Shown here: piece after piece, positions 52,687 through 62,011 of the stretch | How positions within the stretch are numbered: position 1 is the stretch's first letter | Layout: every line of letters begins with the position of its first letter | From: Peptococcaceae bacterium SCADC1_2_3 | GTDB lineage: Bacteria; Bacillota; Desulfotomaculia; Desulfotomaculales; Nap2-2B | DNA length: 62,011 nucleotides | Direction of reading: 5' to 3' | Assembly: GCA_000681355.2 (NCBI GenBank) | Contig: JJNX02000006.1 | Span: 1-62,011 of the forward strand | Program-made: the position numbers and the translations under genes | Notes under the pieces: model-generated | What the model was told of the DNA's origin: nothing | Database searches by the model: none | What the model saw: the letters and a program-made list of their open reading frames with translations, nothing else

Positions 52687-52735
52687 TCAGTCGTCAGAAG
52701 TTTTTCTTAAGTTTTATTTTTCTCCTGACGTCTGA
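52687..52735. repeat. Inverted GACGTC-type repeat between tRNA genes
   Basis: TCAGTCGTCAG (52687-52697) is nearly inverted to CTGACGTCTGA (52725-52735). The sequence is related to the repeats in murD and argB. Confidence 0.55.
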
Positions 52736-52751
52736 TAACTGAAGTCTTAAC

Positions 52752-52826
52752 TGGTGGGCCCACCAGGATTCGAACCTGGAACCAACGGATTATGAGTCCG
52801 ATGCTCTACCGTTGAGCTATGGGCCC
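52752..52826 (-). tRNA. tRNA with CAT anticodon (elongator Met or Ile2)
   Basis: A 75-base cloverleaf starting GGGCCCATAGCTCAACGG. The anticodon loop is CTCATAA (CAT); the T arm is CCAGGTTCGAATCCTGG; CCA is encoded. The sequence alone does not decide between elongator methionine and lysidine-modified isoleucine. Initiator features (three G-C pairs in the anticodon stem) are absent. Confidence 0.93.
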
Positions 52827-52830
52827 TATG

Positions 52831-52905
52831 TGGCTCCTCGAGCAGGATTCGAACCTGCAACCCTCCGGTTAACAGCCGGATGCTCTACCGTTGAGCTATC
52901 GAGGA
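52831..52905 (-). tRNA. tRNA-Asn (GTT)
   Basis: A 75-base cloverleaf starting TCCTCGATAGCTCAACGG. The anticodon loop is CTGTTAA (GTT); the acceptor is TCCTCGA/TCGAGGA; CCA is encoded. It is the first of three tRNA genes in tandem on the minus strand. Confidence 0.95.
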
Positions 52906-53052
52906 AAAAGGTGACTGACAATTGGGACCGCTTGCTTATAACTTCTGGTAGCTAACAACTATTATTACCCGCTTAAACAGCCACGTAGATTATATATTAT
53001 AAGCTGGTTTTAGTCAAGAATTTCTTTTTTTAATTTCTTTTTTATCCTTTAT

Positions 53053-54189
53053 TTACTCAAGATAATCCTTCAATTTTTTACTGCGGCTGGGGTGTCTTAA
53101 TTTGCGCAGGGTTTTAGCTTCAATCTGCCGGATTCGCTCCCGGGTAACGCCAAATTTTTGACCTACTTCTTCTAGGGTACGGGCTCGTCCGTCATCCAAA
53201 CCAAAACGCAGGCGCAAGACCTTTTTTTCCCGTTCGGTAAGGGTTTCTAAAACATCATCCAGTTGCTCCCGTAAAAGAGCAAAGGTTGCCTCTTCGGGGG
53301 GTACTTGGGCTTCATGGTCTTCAACAAAATCTCCCAGGTAAGAATCTTCTTCTTCCCCAATTGGTGTTTCTAAAGATATAGGTTCTTGGGCAATCTTCAT
53401 GATTTCCCTGACCTTTTCTTCCGGTAATTTCATTTCTTTTCCAATTTCCTCTGGGGTTGGCTCACGGCCCAACTGCTGCAGCAATTGACGTGATACCCGC
53501 ACCAGCCTGTTTATTGTTTCCACCATGTGGACCGGAATACGAATTGTCCTGGCCTGATCAGCAATAGCCCTGGTAATTGCCTGGCGAATCCACCAGGTGG
53601 CGTAAGTGCTAAACTTGTATCCTTTATGGTAGTCAAATTTTTCTACGGCCTTAATTAAACCCAGGTTGCCTTCTTGAATCAAATCCAGGAAAAGCATCCC
53701 GCGACCGACATATTTTTTAGCAATACTTACCACTAAACGCAGGTTTGCTTCTACTAAGCAGCGTTTTGCTTCTTCATCGCCCTTTTCCATTTTTTTAGCT
53801 AAATCTATTTCTTCTTGCGAGGTTAATAAAGATACCCTACCAATTTCTTTAAGGTACATTCGTACCGGATCATCTATGTTTACCCCTTCCGGTAGAACTA
53901 CAGCATGATTTTCCTCTGCCTTTTCAGGTGAAATATTTTCGGAGGAGGATTTTTCAATTACCAATTCAGGTGACTCCGCAATTACTTCTATTCTCATATC
54001 CGCCAGTTGTTCATAAATATCATCAATCTGCTCTGGCGTAAGGTCAACATCCTGCAGACTGTCCATAATCTCGTTATAGGTAAGTATGCCTTGCTTTTTT
54101 CCTTTTTCAAATAATGCTTCAATGCTGCTAATACCATTGCTGCTAATACCATTGCTATTGATCCTGTTGACTTTAGGTTCGTTCTTCAT
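53053..54189 (-). CDS. sigA: RNA polymerase housekeeping sigma factor SigA
   Basis: 378 residues. Region 1.2 ([20 protein letters not shown]), region 2 ([50 protein letters not shown]), region 3 and region 4 ([20 protein letters not shown]) are complete. It recognises the TTGACA/TATAAT promoters seen in this window. An acidic N-terminal segment carries a short internal duplication ([12 protein letters not shown], a 15-base repeat). It follows dnaG by one base, the classic arrangement. Confidence 0.97.
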   Translation of the reverse strand: MKNEPKVNRINSNGISSNGISSIEALFEKGKKQGILTYNEIMDSLQDVDLTPEQIDDIYEQLADMRIEVIAESPELVIEKSSSENISPEKAEENHAVVLPEGVNIDDPVRMYLKEIGRVSLLTSQEEIDLAKKMEKGDEEAKRCLVEANLRLVVSIAKKYVGRGMLFLDLIQEGNLGLIKAVEKFDYHKGYKFSTYATWWIRQAITRAIADQARTIRIPVHMVETINRLVRVSRQLLQQLGREPTPEEIGKEMKLPEEKVREIMKIAQEPISLETPIGEEEDSYLGDFVEDHEAQVPPEEATFALLREQLDDVLETLTEREKKVLRLRFGLDDGRARTLEEVGQKFGVTRERIRQIEAKTLRKLRHPSRSKKLKDYLE

Positions 54190-54190
54190 C

Positions 54191-56032
54191 CTACTTTCCT
54201 CCCATTGTTAGGGACTTTAACTTTTTATCGGGTTTACCATCCTTAAAAATTTGTTTCAAGGCAGCCAGCATAAGAGCTACTTTTTCTTTATCCCCGGTTT
54301 TCTCCGCTTCAGCCAGTTCTTGTAGAAGGTGTGTTTGTTGTTCCTGACGGTTAATTTCTTTAATGGTCTTAATCAGAGCGGTTGTTCTTTCTTCCGGCTT
54401 ATCTATAGCTATTCTTTCCACCAACAAACGGTTTAAAACCTTCTGGGCTTCTTCGTCCAACTGATGCAACCAGCTTACTGGATTGGGGTGAGCACCTTCC
54501 GTATATGTTTGCTTTAAACAGCGGTATATTTTATTAAAATTAGTTTCCTTAAAAGCGTACTCACCCAATTCTTGCCGGACTAAAACTAAAAACGTTGGTT
54601 CAACTAACAATAACTGAAGAAGCTCAAGTTCCGCTCTAGTTCGGCGATTTACAGGTAATTTTAAGAGCATTTGGGGATTTATGTTTCTATTATAACTACT
54701 ATTAACATTTTTATCCGAATCTGGTCTTACTTTTCGCTGTTGGGTTTCAAATTGTTTTATTTCGTTTTTAATTACCTCCCAACTTAAGTTTAGGTATGCG
54801 GCTACTTTTCTTATGCCCTCTTCCTGCTCTACCGCATCCTTATAACTAGCCAAATTGGGTAATACTTGCTGCAGAATAACCCTGGTGGTGCCTTTTTTTT
54901 GCTTGGCCTTAATTAATTTATACTCTAGTAAAGGCAGGGCGTTTGCAACCAGTTCCTTCCAGGCATTTATTCCCTTAAGCCGGATGTATTCGTCAGGGTC
55001 TTTGCCCTCACGAATGGTAACCACCCTTACCAGACAGCCGGAAGCATGTAAAATATCCACTCCTCTTAAAGCAGCGACTTCACCGGCTAGGTCAGCGTCA
55101 TAAGCGATTACTGCTTCCCTGGTGTAGCGGGCTATTAAGCGAGCCTGTTCTTCGGTTAAACTGGTGCCTAAAGTAGCTACCGTATTAGCCAAACCAAACT
55201 GATGGGCGGTAATTGCATCCAAATATCCTTCTACAATAAGGGCAAACCCCTGTTCTCTAATGGACGATCGGGCAAGGTTTAAACCATATAAAATATTTCT
55301 TTTGTTAAAAATACTGCTTTCTGGCGTATTCAGGTATTTAGGCAGACTGTCATCCAGCACCCGTCCCCCAAAGCCAACTACCCGCCCTAAAAAATCATAA
55401 ATTGGAAAAATAAGACGGTTGCGAAAACGGTCGTAACCCTTACCGTGTTCGCTGCTGATGACTAGTCCCGTGTCCATAATCTCCCCAGTTAAACAATTTT
55501 GTTGTTTCAAATAGTCCAAAAGTGTAGTCCAACCGGCGGGGGCATAGCCTAATTGGAAGCTTTTCAGGGCAACCAGAGATAAACCTCTTTTTGCCAGGTA
55601 ATCCCGGGCCGGCTGGGCTTCCGGTTGTTTGGTAAGGAAATAGTGATAAAAATTTTTCGCCAGTTCGTTAATTTTCCAGAGCTGTTCTTTTTTTCGGGTT
55701 TGCTCTTCATTTCCCAGGTAAGCCGGAACAGGAATTCTTACTCCTGCCTGGGTCGCCAGGTTTTGCACTGCTTCCGGAAAAGTAAGATTTTCGGCCAGCA
55801 TCAAAAACTTATATATATCTCCCCCGGTACCACAGCCAAAACAGTAAAAAACTTGTTTTTCCTGGCTTACCGTAAAAGAAGGCTTTTTTTCCTGGTGAAA
55901 AGGACATAAGCCAGTATAATTATGACCCTTTTTCTCCAGGGATACATACTTGCCAATTAAATTGACAATATCTGTTTGATGTCGGATTGTCTCCAGCACT
56001 TCTGTTGAAACTTTGCCTTCCATCCGTATCAC
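54191..56032 (-). CDS. dnaG: DNA primase
   Basis: 613 residues. The N-terminal zinc-binding domain shows [20 protein letters not shown] with YCFGCGTGG, followed by the primase core and TOPRIM domain ([57 protein letters not shown]) and a helicase-binding C-terminal domain. It makes the RNA primers for replication. The start may be GTG 56032 or ATG 56023, the latter having a GGTGA site. It forms an operon with sigA. Confidence 0.96.
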   Translation of the reverse strand: MIRMEGKVSTEVLETIRHQTDIVNLIGKYVSLEKKGHNYTGLCPFHQEKKPSFTVSQEKQVFYCFGCGTGGDIYKFLMLAENLTFPEAVQNLATQAGVRIPVPAYLGNEEQTRKKEQLWKINELAKNFYHYFLTKQPEAQPARDYLAKRGLSLVALKSFQLGYAPAGWTTLLDYLKQQNCLTGEIMDTGLVISSEHGKGYDRFRNRLIFPIYDFLGRVVGFGGRVLDDSLPKYLNTPESSIFNKRNILYGLNLARSSIREQGFALIVEGYLDAITAHQFGLANTVATLGTSLTEEQARLIARYTREAVIAYDADLAGEVAALRGVDILHASGCLVRVVTIREGKDPDEYIRLKGINAWKELVANALPLLEYKLIKAKQKKGTTRVILQQVLPNLASYKDAVEQEEGIRKVAAYLNLSWEVIKNEIKQFETQQRKVRPDSDKNVNSSYNRNINPQMLLKLPVNRRTRAELELLQLLLVEPTFLVLVRQELGEYAFKETNFNKIYRCLKQTYTEGAHPNPVSWLHQLDEEAQKVLNRLLVERIAIDKPEERTTALIKTIKEINRQEQQTHLLQELAEAEKTGDKEKVALMLAALKQIFKDGKPDKKLKSLTMGGK

Positions 56033-56189
56033 CGGCCAATAAACATCCTTTAGCTCTCAGCTTTCAGCATTATTACACTTCTGACGGCTAATTGCTGACA
56101 GCATACCGCATTATTTTTGATTACCTTTATTAAATATTCGTTACCAAACTTTTTTTTCCTGCTGTCTTTTAGGAAATTCTTTTACTCTT

Positions 56190-56230
56190 AAAAAAAAATC
56201 CCCTGGTTTTAAGATTTTTGCTGACCAGGG
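56190..56230 (-). terminator. Terminator of the flavoprotein gene
   Basis: On the minus strand CCCTGGT (56224-56230) pairs with ACCAGGG (56201-56207) and is followed by a run of nine T (56190-56198). Confidence 0.75.
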
Positions 56231-56266
56231 AGGAAGTAACAGCTTATGACGCCGTTTTGTACGTTT

Positions 56267-56887
56267 TTAGCTTCCGGATTTGCCTTTTGTTTTTGCCCGC
56301 AGTTCCTTTGTTGCGTCGGCTACCTCCACCATTCTTTTAGCTAAAAACAAAACTCTTTTTAATTCTTCGGCTTCGGTTTCAAGGGGAGCCTGGGCGCACA
56401 CCCCTTGGTGTCCCGCATCCCCGTTTACGTAACCATCGCCAACAATGATCATTCCCTGACATAGCATCATGTCGTGCAGCGCCCGCAATGTGGTCTCCTG
56501 ACCTCCAAAGCGGGCGTTTCCTACTGATAGGGCGCCGCCCACTACGTTTAGTAAAGCTTTATCGTAGCGCAGGCGCCGGGTTTTATCCCAGAAAGCTTTT
56601 AATAGCGCGGAAACAGTGCTAAAATAAACGGGACTACCTACCATTATGCCATCAGCCTTACGCATTAAATTAAATATTTCCGCTAATTGGGTTCCTTCAT
56701 AACATTTTCCTGAACAAGGACTGGTGCACGCCATACAATAAGGCACTTTTAATTTTGCCATGGCTTCTGAAACCTGCAAAAACACGTACTTTACGGCCGC
56801 AGACTCAATTGCCTCCCGTGCTGCCTGTAATAAGCGGGCGGTAAAACCATCAGAACGCGGACTTCCATTAATGGCTAGGATTAACAT
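56267..56887 (-). CDS. Flavodoxin-like NADPH-dependent FMN reductase / iron-sulphur flavoprotein
   Basis: 206 residues with a flavodoxin-like fold. The phosphate loop reads ILAINGSPRSDGFTARLL, and MVGSPVYFSTVSALLKAFWD contacts the flavin. CMACTSPCSGKC (about residues 50-61) is a compact cysteine cluster, as in iron-sulphur flavoproteins, though the spacing is not the archetypal one. It could pass electrons between pyridine nucleotides and a partner; the partner is unknown. It is monocistronic, with its own terminator. Confidence 0.83.
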   Translation of the reverse strand: MLILAINGSPRSDGFTARLLQAAREAIESAAVKYVFLQVSEAMAKLKVPYCMACTSPCSGKCYEGTQLAEIFNLMRKADGIMVGSPVYFSTVSALLKAFWDKTRRLRYDKALLNVVGGALSVGNARFGGQETTLRALHDMMLCQGMIIVGDGYVNGDAGHQGVCAQAPLETEAEELKRVLFLAKRMVEVADATKELRAKTKGKSGS

Positions 56888-57076
56888 GGTTCACCTCACC
56901 CTTATACTCATACTTTTTAATTCCTACAATTCCCATTATAGTATTAATATTATTAATACTATAATATATTATAATTTAAAAATTGCAACTACTCAAGTGG
57001 GCACCCCTGAAGCTTATTGTTTTTGGGCTATTTGGAAAACAGATAGGACTATCAACCGATGCCTTGGTAACTTTCT

Positions 57077-57646
57077 TTACAGTTTTACCTGGGCCACCTG
57101 GGTGTAAATAGGCCCTCTTTTGGTTAACTCACTTTGCATCAAGTCAATAGACGTTACTTTAAAATGTCCTAAAGACAGTACCCTGTCCTCTAAAATATTT
57201 ATTTTTTGTTTTAAATCAGCTATGCCGTGCTGAGAACGTAAGCGGGCTAAGGTTAAATGAGGCGTAAAAATTTGTTTTTCCGGTGAAAAACCTAAGGAAA
57301 GATGCGTCTCTTCCGTCCTTTGTTGGATTTGCATCAACTGGTCTACTTCCCCTTTAAGGCCAACCCAAAATACCCGGGGTGATCTAAAATTTGGAAAAAC
57401 GCCTGTCCCCCACAATTCCAAAAAAAAGGGTTGGCAGTCATCTAAAGCAGCTTCCATGTTGACCACTAATTTTGTGACTAGGGAAACGTCTACGTTGCCT
57501 AAAAACTTAACGGTAAAGTGTAAATTTTTTTCTTCCACCCACTTAGCGTCACAAGAAATACTTTTTAATTCGTTTTGCAAACCAGCCAGACGGCTTTTAA
57601 TAGCCGGGGGTAAATTAATAGCCCAAAATAAACGCATCTCAGGCAA
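57077..57646 (-). CDS. thpR: RNA 2',3'-cyclic phosphodiesterase (2'-5' RNA ligase family)
   Basis: A 189-residue protein of the LigT/ThpR family. Both catalytic HxTx motifs are present (NLHFTVKFLG and TPHLTLARLR), separated as usual. These enzymes open 2',3'-cyclic phosphates or join RNA 2'-5'. Start: TTG 57646 has AGGAAG eight bases upstream; the conserved methionine of MRLFWAINLP (57637) lies three codons inside. The GTG at 57655 overlaps that ribosome-binding site. Confidence 0.88.
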   Translation of the reverse strand: MPEMRLFWAINLPPAIKSRLAGLQNELKSISCDAKWVEEKNLHFTVKFLGNVDVSLVTKLVVNMEAALDDCQPFFLELWGTGVFPNFRSPRVFWVGLKGEVDQLMQIQQRTEETHLSLGFSPEKQIFTPHLTLARLRSQHGIADLKQKINILEDRVLSLGHFKVTSIDLMQSELTKRGPIYTQVAQVKL

Positions 57647-57663
57647 TAAAAGCACTTCCTATC

Positions 57664-57698
57664 GGAAAAGACAAGAGAACCGTCCCCTTGTCTTTTCC
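57664..57698. repeat. Palindromic repeat (GGAAAAGACAAG ... CTTGTCTTTTCC)
   Basis: A perfect 12-bp stem with an 11-base loop AGAACCGTCCC. The same GACAAG-AGAACCGTCCCC-TTGTC motif recurs in other Firmicutes. It lies after tldD and may act as its terminator or be a REP-type repeat. Confidence 0.7.
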
Positions 57699-57724
57699 AA
57701 ATTTTAAGAAACCCAAGCCCTAAT

Positions 57725-59128
57725 TTAACCAGAAGAATTATTATGCTGTGTTCCTCCAATGACTAGTTCCCTGATTAACATGGTTGGCTGAGCATCTCCT
57801 ACCGGTACCCCCTGTCCGTCTTTCCCGCAGGTGCCAATGTTAAAGCCTAAATCGCATCCAATCATTTCTACCTGACGCAACACTTCTGGTCCGTTGCCCG
57901 TTAAAACGGCTCCCCGGATCATCGGTCCTATTTCCCCGGCACTGATTAAATAGCCTTCAACAACATCAAAAACAAAATCTCCGGTGATTGTATTTACCTG
58001 GCCCCCGCCCATTTTCTTTACCAGAACCCCCTTTTTTACCGCTTTAATTATTTCCGCCGGGTCTGTTTTGCCAGGGGCAATGTAAGTGTTGCCCATCCGG
58101 GGGATGGGTTTATGTTGATACGATTCCCGGCGCCCGTGACCGTTAGAGAAGCGTCCTTCCTGACTGGCGGTAAACCGGTCGTACAAGTATTCCTTTAAAA
58201 CTCCGTTTTCAATTAGAACTATTTTTTGGGCCGGCACCCCTTCATCATCAAAGCGGTAGGAACCGTAACATTCAGGAATGGTGGCGTCATCAATTACCGT
58301 AACTAATTCGGAGGATACTTTTTGTCCTTTTTTTCCGGCGTAAACGGAAAGCCCCTTCAAAACCAGGTCAGCTTCCAAACCGTGGCCGCAGGCTTCGTGA
58401 ATCATAGTTCCGCCTGCTTCACCGGCCAAAATCACCGGCATTTTACCTGTAGGCGCTGGTCTTGCCTTGAGCATGGCTACTGCCCGCCGGGCCGCCTTTT
58501 CGCCTAATTGAGTAGGGGTGAATTTTTTAAAAAGTTCAAAACCAATTATGCTCCCCGCGGCTTCGTAACCAGTCTGGATGGTTTCACCTTCACCGGTTAC
58601 CACGCGTATCGTTAGCCGGGTCCGAATGCGCTCGTCCTCTATGTATTCACCTGCGCTGTTGGCCAGGGTAATTTGCTGGATAGTATCACCGTAGCCAACC
58701 ATCACCTGCTTTATGTGTTGACTACCCACCGTCCTGGCCGCCTCATCGGCCATTTTTACGGCCTCTACCTTGCGTTTAGCCTCCACCGCGTCAGGACGCT
58801 CTTCAACGCTAAAATTAACCCCTGACTGCACCTGGCGCAAATCTAAATTATATGCTTTTTGGGCCTCTTGTCCAGCCTTACTTATCAGGCGCGCCGCTTC
58901 AAGAAGTCCTTCTTTGCTTAAGTCGTTGGTGTAAGCATAAGCCGTAGTTTCCTTATTAATTACCCGGATGCCTGCCCCTGCATCTAATCCTGAGTGGACC
59001 CGTTCAATTTTACTATCTTCAACACTAATACCGGTTACCTTCCTGCGCTCTAAAAAAACATCAGCAAAATCCCCTCCGTGAGCCAGGACCTCGGCTAACA
59101 CCTCTTTCAAAATTTCCCTGTCTATCAC
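57725..59128 (-). CDS. tldD: TldD-type metalloprotease
   Basis: 467 residues. The zinc-site motif HEACGHGLEAD (HExxxH) lies near residue 245, with the C-terminal barrel carrying NIGTCGKDGQGVPVGD. In E. coli the TldD/PmbA pair processes peptide toxins and microcins; a TldE/PmbA partner is not next to it here. It is preceded by the DUF134 gene on the same strand. Confidence 0.92.
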   Translation of the reverse strand: MIDREILKEVLAEVLAHGGDFADVFLERRKVTGISVEDSKIERVHSGLDAGAGIRVINKETTAYAYTNDLSKEGLLEAARLISKAGQEAQKAYNLDLRQVQSGVNFSVEERPDAVEAKRKVEAVKMADEAARTVGSQHIKQVMVGYGDTIQQITLANSAGEYIEDERIRTRLTIRVVTGEGETIQTGYEAAGSIIGFELFKKFTPTQLGEKAARRAVAMLKARPAPTGKMPVILAGEAGGTMIHEACGHGLEADLVLKGLSVYAGKKGQKVSSELVTVIDDATIPECYGSYRFDDEGVPAQKIVLIENGVLKEYLYDRFTASQEGRFSNGHGRRESYQHKPIPRMGNTYIAPGKTDPAEIIKAVKKGVLVKKMGGGQVNTITGDFVFDVVEGYLISAGEIGPMIRGAVLTGNGPEVLRQVEMIGCDLGFNIGTCGKDGQGVPVGDAQPTMLIRELVIGGTQHNNSSG

Positions 59129-59160
59129 CAGCCCAATCCTTTCCGTATTTTTTAAAGTAG

Positions 59161-59225
59161 GGGCAGACCTGCGTGTCTGCCCTGATGGCCTCTGTGTCTT
59201 TGCCCCTATGAACCTGAGTAGTTAC
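59161..59225. repeat. REP hairpin plus remnant of the dispersed element (copy F)
   Basis: GGGCAGAC (59161-59168) pairs with GTCTGCCC (59175-59182). Directly after it, CTCTGTGTCTTTGCCCCTATG and AACCTGAGTAGTTAC (to 59225) is one end of the dispersed element family. The other end is missing. Confidence 0.65.
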
Positions 59226-59285
59226 TATAATTGTCCAGCTTTAAGAATTTCCAGGGCATTCACATCACACGCCCCCTTTTCTTTT

Positions 59286-59654
59286 TTAGCCGCCCCGGTA
59301 ACGGCAACGACGGCTAGGCTGCTTTTGGTTATTTTCTTCTTCTGTTGTTTCAAATAGTTTTTCGGCCAACAGATATTTGCCCCCTTCTACCCGAATGGCT
59401 TTTCCTGTTACTAGGGCTTCCGCCACTTTTGCCCGGGCAGCGCATAAAATTCTTTGGAAGGTGGTGCGGGCAACCTTCATCCGTTCCGCGCAGGCTTCCT
59501 GGTCCAAACAGGCCAAATCTTTTAAACGCAGGGCCTCTAATTCTTCCACATACAGACATACCTCACCTAGTTCCCGCAGTGGAATGCCGGCAGGTTTAAA
59601 ATAGGTGCACGAAGGAAATTGTTCTACGGTACGCCATTTTGGCGGTCTGGGCAT
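59286..59654 (-). CDS. DUF134 family DNA-binding protein
   Basis: A 122-residue protein. [59 protein letters not shown] and [20 protein letters not shown] match DUF134 (PF02001), which carries a sigma-70 region 4-like helix-turn-helix and is a predicted DNA-binding protein. It often occurs next to genes for Fe-S or nitrogenase-associated proteins. Here its neighbours are tldD and spoIIP. Target unknown. Confidence 0.9.
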   Translation of the reverse strand: MPRPPKWRTVEQFPSCTYFKPAGIPLRELGEVCLYVEELEALRLKDLACLDQEACAERMKVARTTFQRILCAARAKVAEALVTGKAIRVEGGKYLLAEKLFETTEEENNQKQPSRRCRYRGG

Positions 59655-59731
59655 GAAGTAAGATCCCCTTTTTAGGCTTACTTTATGACTTATTTTCTAT
59701 TATAATATAAAAAACTTTCTATTTATTTCTT

Positions 59732-60883
59732 CTATTTTACTTTATTTCGTTTGACGAGATTTGTCAAACGATTTTTTGCCTTGTCCCAACCGCCCGCACT
59801 AATAATTAAGAAAGCGCCACCCGCTAAAAATGTCAAACCCACAATCCAGGCCAGTGCCTTCCAACTGCCTGGTGTACGGGCGGTTGGGTCGGTAAGGGGC
59901 TTTAAGTTTTCCGGCGCTCCTGGTTGGGTACGGGGTCCGGTCAGGCCCAATATTACCGGGACTGCTTCCGCCAGCATGGAAATGCCCTGGGCGGCGTCTG
60001 TTTTTACATTGGTGTAGGTCCCTGCTTCAATAAGGATAGCCGTGGGCATAAGGTCCTGATTAAAATTACCACTGCTTAAATAAATGTCTTTAACGACCGG
60101 TTTATACACTTTGTTCGCGTAAGCCATTAAGCGTTTGGCAAAATCCAGGTTTGCCGCGTAGTGCGGGTTTTCGCGGCCAATTACAAAACGTACCTGGGCT
60201 ACGTATTTTTGAGCAATGTTGCGGCCGTAAAATTTAGGGTCAGGGATGCCGTCCCGGTGAACGTCAAAAAGGGCGATGGGGTTGTTTTTCATAAGCTGGG
60301 CTGCTGTTCGCCGCGAACGGTAATAGGCGTTGTTATCGTGGGGGTCATGGGGTGTCTGGTCGTAATTTATTTTGACCCCTCTTTCTTTTAGTCTTTTTAC
60401 CATTGTTTCCCCTACCTGGTAAATACCGCCCCGAAAAGGAATGGAAGAAGCGCCGTCTGAAGGAAGGTAAGATTCATCGCTGTGGGTGTGGTAAACCCCG
60501 ATGGGCTGTTTTCCCCAGGCGACTGCGGTGACAGGGGCTTCTAAATGGGCGTAAAACTCACTATAACCAAGGAACGCCTTATCTGGTCCATTAAAACCGG
60601 CCCAAGCTTGATTGCCTTTTACTTTTGTGATTTGGTAATGGCAGCCGTCAGCCGTAAATATTTCGTCACCGACGTTTGCCTGGCGGGATATCTTAGTGAC
60701 CAAACCACCTTTTTCATCCCTTACGGTACAATACTGCCCTGCTTGAAGTTCATTGTCGAATTTATTAAAAACGTCGGTAGGACTCCAGGCTGGCAAATAG
60801 GAAGATAAATTATACCGTCCAAATAAAAAGATTATACCTGCTATTACCAGGACTATTCCTAAAACGGCCTTATTTTTGTTCAT
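59732..60883 (-). CDS. spoIIP: Stage II sporulation protein P
   Basis: 383 residues. An N-terminal membrane anchor (about 6-22) is followed by the SpoIIP amidase/endopeptidase domain (about 110-310): VYHTHSDESYLPSDG, ALFDVHRDGIPDP and AILIEAGTYTN hold the zinc-binding residues. SpoIIP cleaves septal peptidoglycan during engulfment. Unusually, a second transmembrane helix (about 345-365) and a basic tail follow. It overlaps the DUF1614 gene upstream by 14 bases. Confidence 0.93.
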   Translation of the reverse strand: MNKNKAVLGIVLVIAGIIFLFGRYNLSSYLPAWSPTDVFNKFDNELQAGQYCTVRDEKGGLVTKISRQANVGDEIFTADGCHYQITKVKGNQAWAGFNGPDKAFLGYSEFYAHLEAPVTAVAWGKQPIGVYHTHSDESYLPSDGASSIPFRGGIYQVGETMVKRLKERGVKINYDQTPHDPHDNNAYYRSRRTAAQLMKNNPIALFDVHRDGIPDPKFYGRNIAQKYVAQVRFVIGRENPHYAANLDFAKRLMAYANKVYKPVVKDIYLSSGNFNQDLMPTAILIEAGTYTNVKTDAAQGISMLAEAVPVILGLTGPRTQPGAPENLKPLTDPTARTPGSWKALAWIVGLTFLAGGAFLIISAGGWDKAKNRLTNLVKRNKVK

Positions 60884-61616
60884 CGGCTAAATCCCCTTCC
60901 CGCTGTTCTTCTGGCTTGATCTTTAGAGCAGGCTTGCGTAAGCCCTGCAATAATTTTGGTGAACGTCCCATGGTGTCTGGTCCGCCTTGGAGGCGTTCCC
61001 GTACTTCGCCTACTATTTCAGCTAGAAAAACAGCTAGAATACCGGCCAGGATTACCGCGTCAAAGACGCCTGCTCCCCCAATGTTTACGCGCCCTGCCGG
61101 TGCGCCGCGCCATACCAGCCACCCGTAGTAACCAAGGTCCATTAACAGCACCCCTAAAGTGGCCCCCACAAAGGCGGCGCGCCGGGAGCGGCCAAATAAA
61201 TATGCGGTTACGCCGGCCACTAAAGGAAAGAGCCATAAAGAACTTAAAAAGACCCACCTGCTCCCGGGTTCAGCGGCCGCGCCCCGCACTAAAAGAGAAT
61301 TTACCCCGTAAATGGCTAGGGCGGTAATTACGGCAGCACCAACGGCCCGCAGTTTTTCCCGTTGCGTACCGGCTCTTACCAGAAGGTAAACAGCCAGACC
61401 GGCTGGTATTAGGGCACCTCCTACGTTAACCGAAACGTGATATGGTTTATAGGCCAGGGGGATATTAATAAAACTGCCCCCAATTAGCGCGGCAATTAAA
61501 ATTAAGGCCCCCCGGTCGGACAAATACAACCGATCTAAAGCCCGGTGAGCAAAACCCAAATAAATAAGGATAGATACAATAAGTAAAGCAATTAGCCCTA
61601 AAGGAAAATACATCAT
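60870..61616 (-). CDS. DUF1614 membrane protein
   Basis: A 248-residue protein with about six transmembrane helices. FAHRALDRLYLSDRGALILI, IGGSFINIPLAYKPYHVSVN, VGGALIPAGLAVYLL and VNIGGAGVFDAVILAGILAV are typical of DUF1614 (PF07758). It probably forms an operon with spoIIP, so a sporulation role is possible but unproven. Confidence 0.88.
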   Translation of the reverse strand: MMYFPLGLIALLIVSILIYLGFAHRALDRLYLSDRGALILIAALIGGSFINIPLAYKPYHVSVNVGGALIPAGLAVYLLVRAGTQREKLRAVGAAVITALAIYGVNSLLVRGAAAEPGSRWVFLSSLWLFPLVAGVTAYLFGRSRRAAFVGATLGVLLMDLGYYGWLVWRGAPAGRVNIGGAGVFDAVILAGILAVFLAEIVGEVRERLQGGPDTMGRSPKLLQGLRKPALKIKPEEQREGDLADEQK

Positions 61617-61718
61617 TTTTTTAACCTCCCATATTTAACTTTTTTGCCCGCTGTTTTTGCTTGTTGTTTGGTTTTATCTCTGCTTTACTTAGCCTATCCC
61701 TGGTTGGGTAAAATATAC

Positions 61719-61747
61719 AAAAAAAGCGGCTTTTTTGCCGCTTTTTT
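61719..61747. terminator. Bidirectional terminator
   Basis: AAAAAAAGCGGC (61719-61730) pairs with GCCGCTTTTTT (61737-61747). Both strands carry a T tract. It lies 100 bases upstream of the DUF1614 gene and ends a gene entering from the right or the left. Confidence 0.8.
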
Positions 61748-61929
61748 AGGAAAAAACAAGTCCTATCTTTTTAAAGCTTTTTGCTTTGTAAACTTTTTTG
61801 GCTTTTTAATTATTGGTCAAGCGTTCTCAATGGGTAAATTGAAACTGCGCTACATTAAATAATGACATATTTCTCTATTGATTTAATTATTTTCCTCATT
61901 TTACCATAATAATGAGTATACTTATCCTA

Positions 61930-61987
61930 TTTTCCACAGTTTAGGACTGAGGATATTTTATCGGGAAAGTTATCTCCATGTGGATAA
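61930..61987. promoter_or_regulatory. Two DnaA-box-like sites
   Basis: TTTTCCACA (61930-61938) fits the TTWTNCACA consensus, and TGTGGATAA (61979-61987) is the exact complement of TTATCCACA. The two are inverted and about 40 bases apart in an AT-rich gene-free stretch. The window ends 24 bases later. Confidence 0.45.
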
Positions 61988-62011
61988 TTTTTAGGCTGCT
62001 GCCACCAGACT

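Noticed and set aside
61644-61862. 72-codon hydrophobic plus-strand frame
   Set aside because: It passes straight through a strong terminator hairpin and has no ribosome-binding site.

Overview
The window looks like chromosome from a spore-forming, Gram-positive member of the Clostridia, probably Peptococcaceae/Desulfotomaculum-like. It carries SpoVB-, SpoVD- and SpoIIP-type sporulation genes, an ftsA-less division cluster with two DUF881 genes and sbp, S-layer-homology (SLH) domain remnants, DUF1659 and DUF134 proteins, strong AGGAGG ribosome-binding sites and frequent TTG/GTG starts. The genus assignment is inference.

Layout. 1-2.1 kb: the start of an Rpn-type nuclease gene and a decayed SLH surface-protein gene. 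2.1-6.4 kb: a signalling block with a CHASE2 class III nucleotide cyclase, a DUF3307 protein, a GAF/HD-GYP protein and a Crp-type regulator. 6.4-14.5 kb: an accessory zone with dispersed repeat elements, heptamer arrays, small membrane proteins, a CPBP protease, a shortened DUF1616 protein, gene fragments (SLH, HicB, surface protein), an intact Rpn-type protein, a DUF1659 protein, a rhodanese and a PD-(D/E)XK-like protein. 14.6-23.5 kb: an arginine operon, EF-G-like - argC - argJ - argB - argD - argF - argG, on the minus strand. 23.7-25.2 kb: a SpoVB/MurJ-like flippase. 25.6-45.2 kb: a complete minus-strand division and wall cluster, mraZ-rsmH-ftsL-spoVD-murE-murF-mraY-murD-ftsW-murG-murC-murB-murA-ftsQ-DUF881-DUF881-sbp-ftsZ. 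45.4-51.1 kb: a histidinol-phosphatase-like gene between two repeat copies, a MetE-like methyltransferase, a DacF-type carboxypeptidase, and a VWA/MoxR pair. 51.2-52.5 kb: a foreign-looking segment with a strong promoter, a structured leader and a HicB-DUF2283 fusion. 52.6-62 kb: three tRNAs, sigA-dnaG, a flavoprotein, ThpR, TldD, DUF134, SpoIIP, DUF1614, and two DnaA-box-like sites at the edge.

The most unusual content lies outside ordinary gene calls. (1) A family of non-coding elements with ~13-45 bp terminal inverted repeats recurs at least five times; one copy has a 9-bp target duplication, and another supplies the last 17 codons and the stop of a histidinol-phosphatase-like gene. (2) Short palindromic repeats lie in frame inside murD, ftsQ and the argB tail, resembling the rickettsial palindromic elements in principle. 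(3) Tandem arrays built on a 7-bp period but with unrelated units occur at several sites. (4) murD and ftsL have no ATG/GTG/TTG at the place required by homology and Shine-Dalgarno position; they appear to start at ATA and ATT. (5) A HicB-DUF2283 fusion has its own internal ribosome-binding site and lies behind a leader peptide and a pseudoknot-capable leader.

All function calls come from reading motifs and overall family resemblance. No database search was run.
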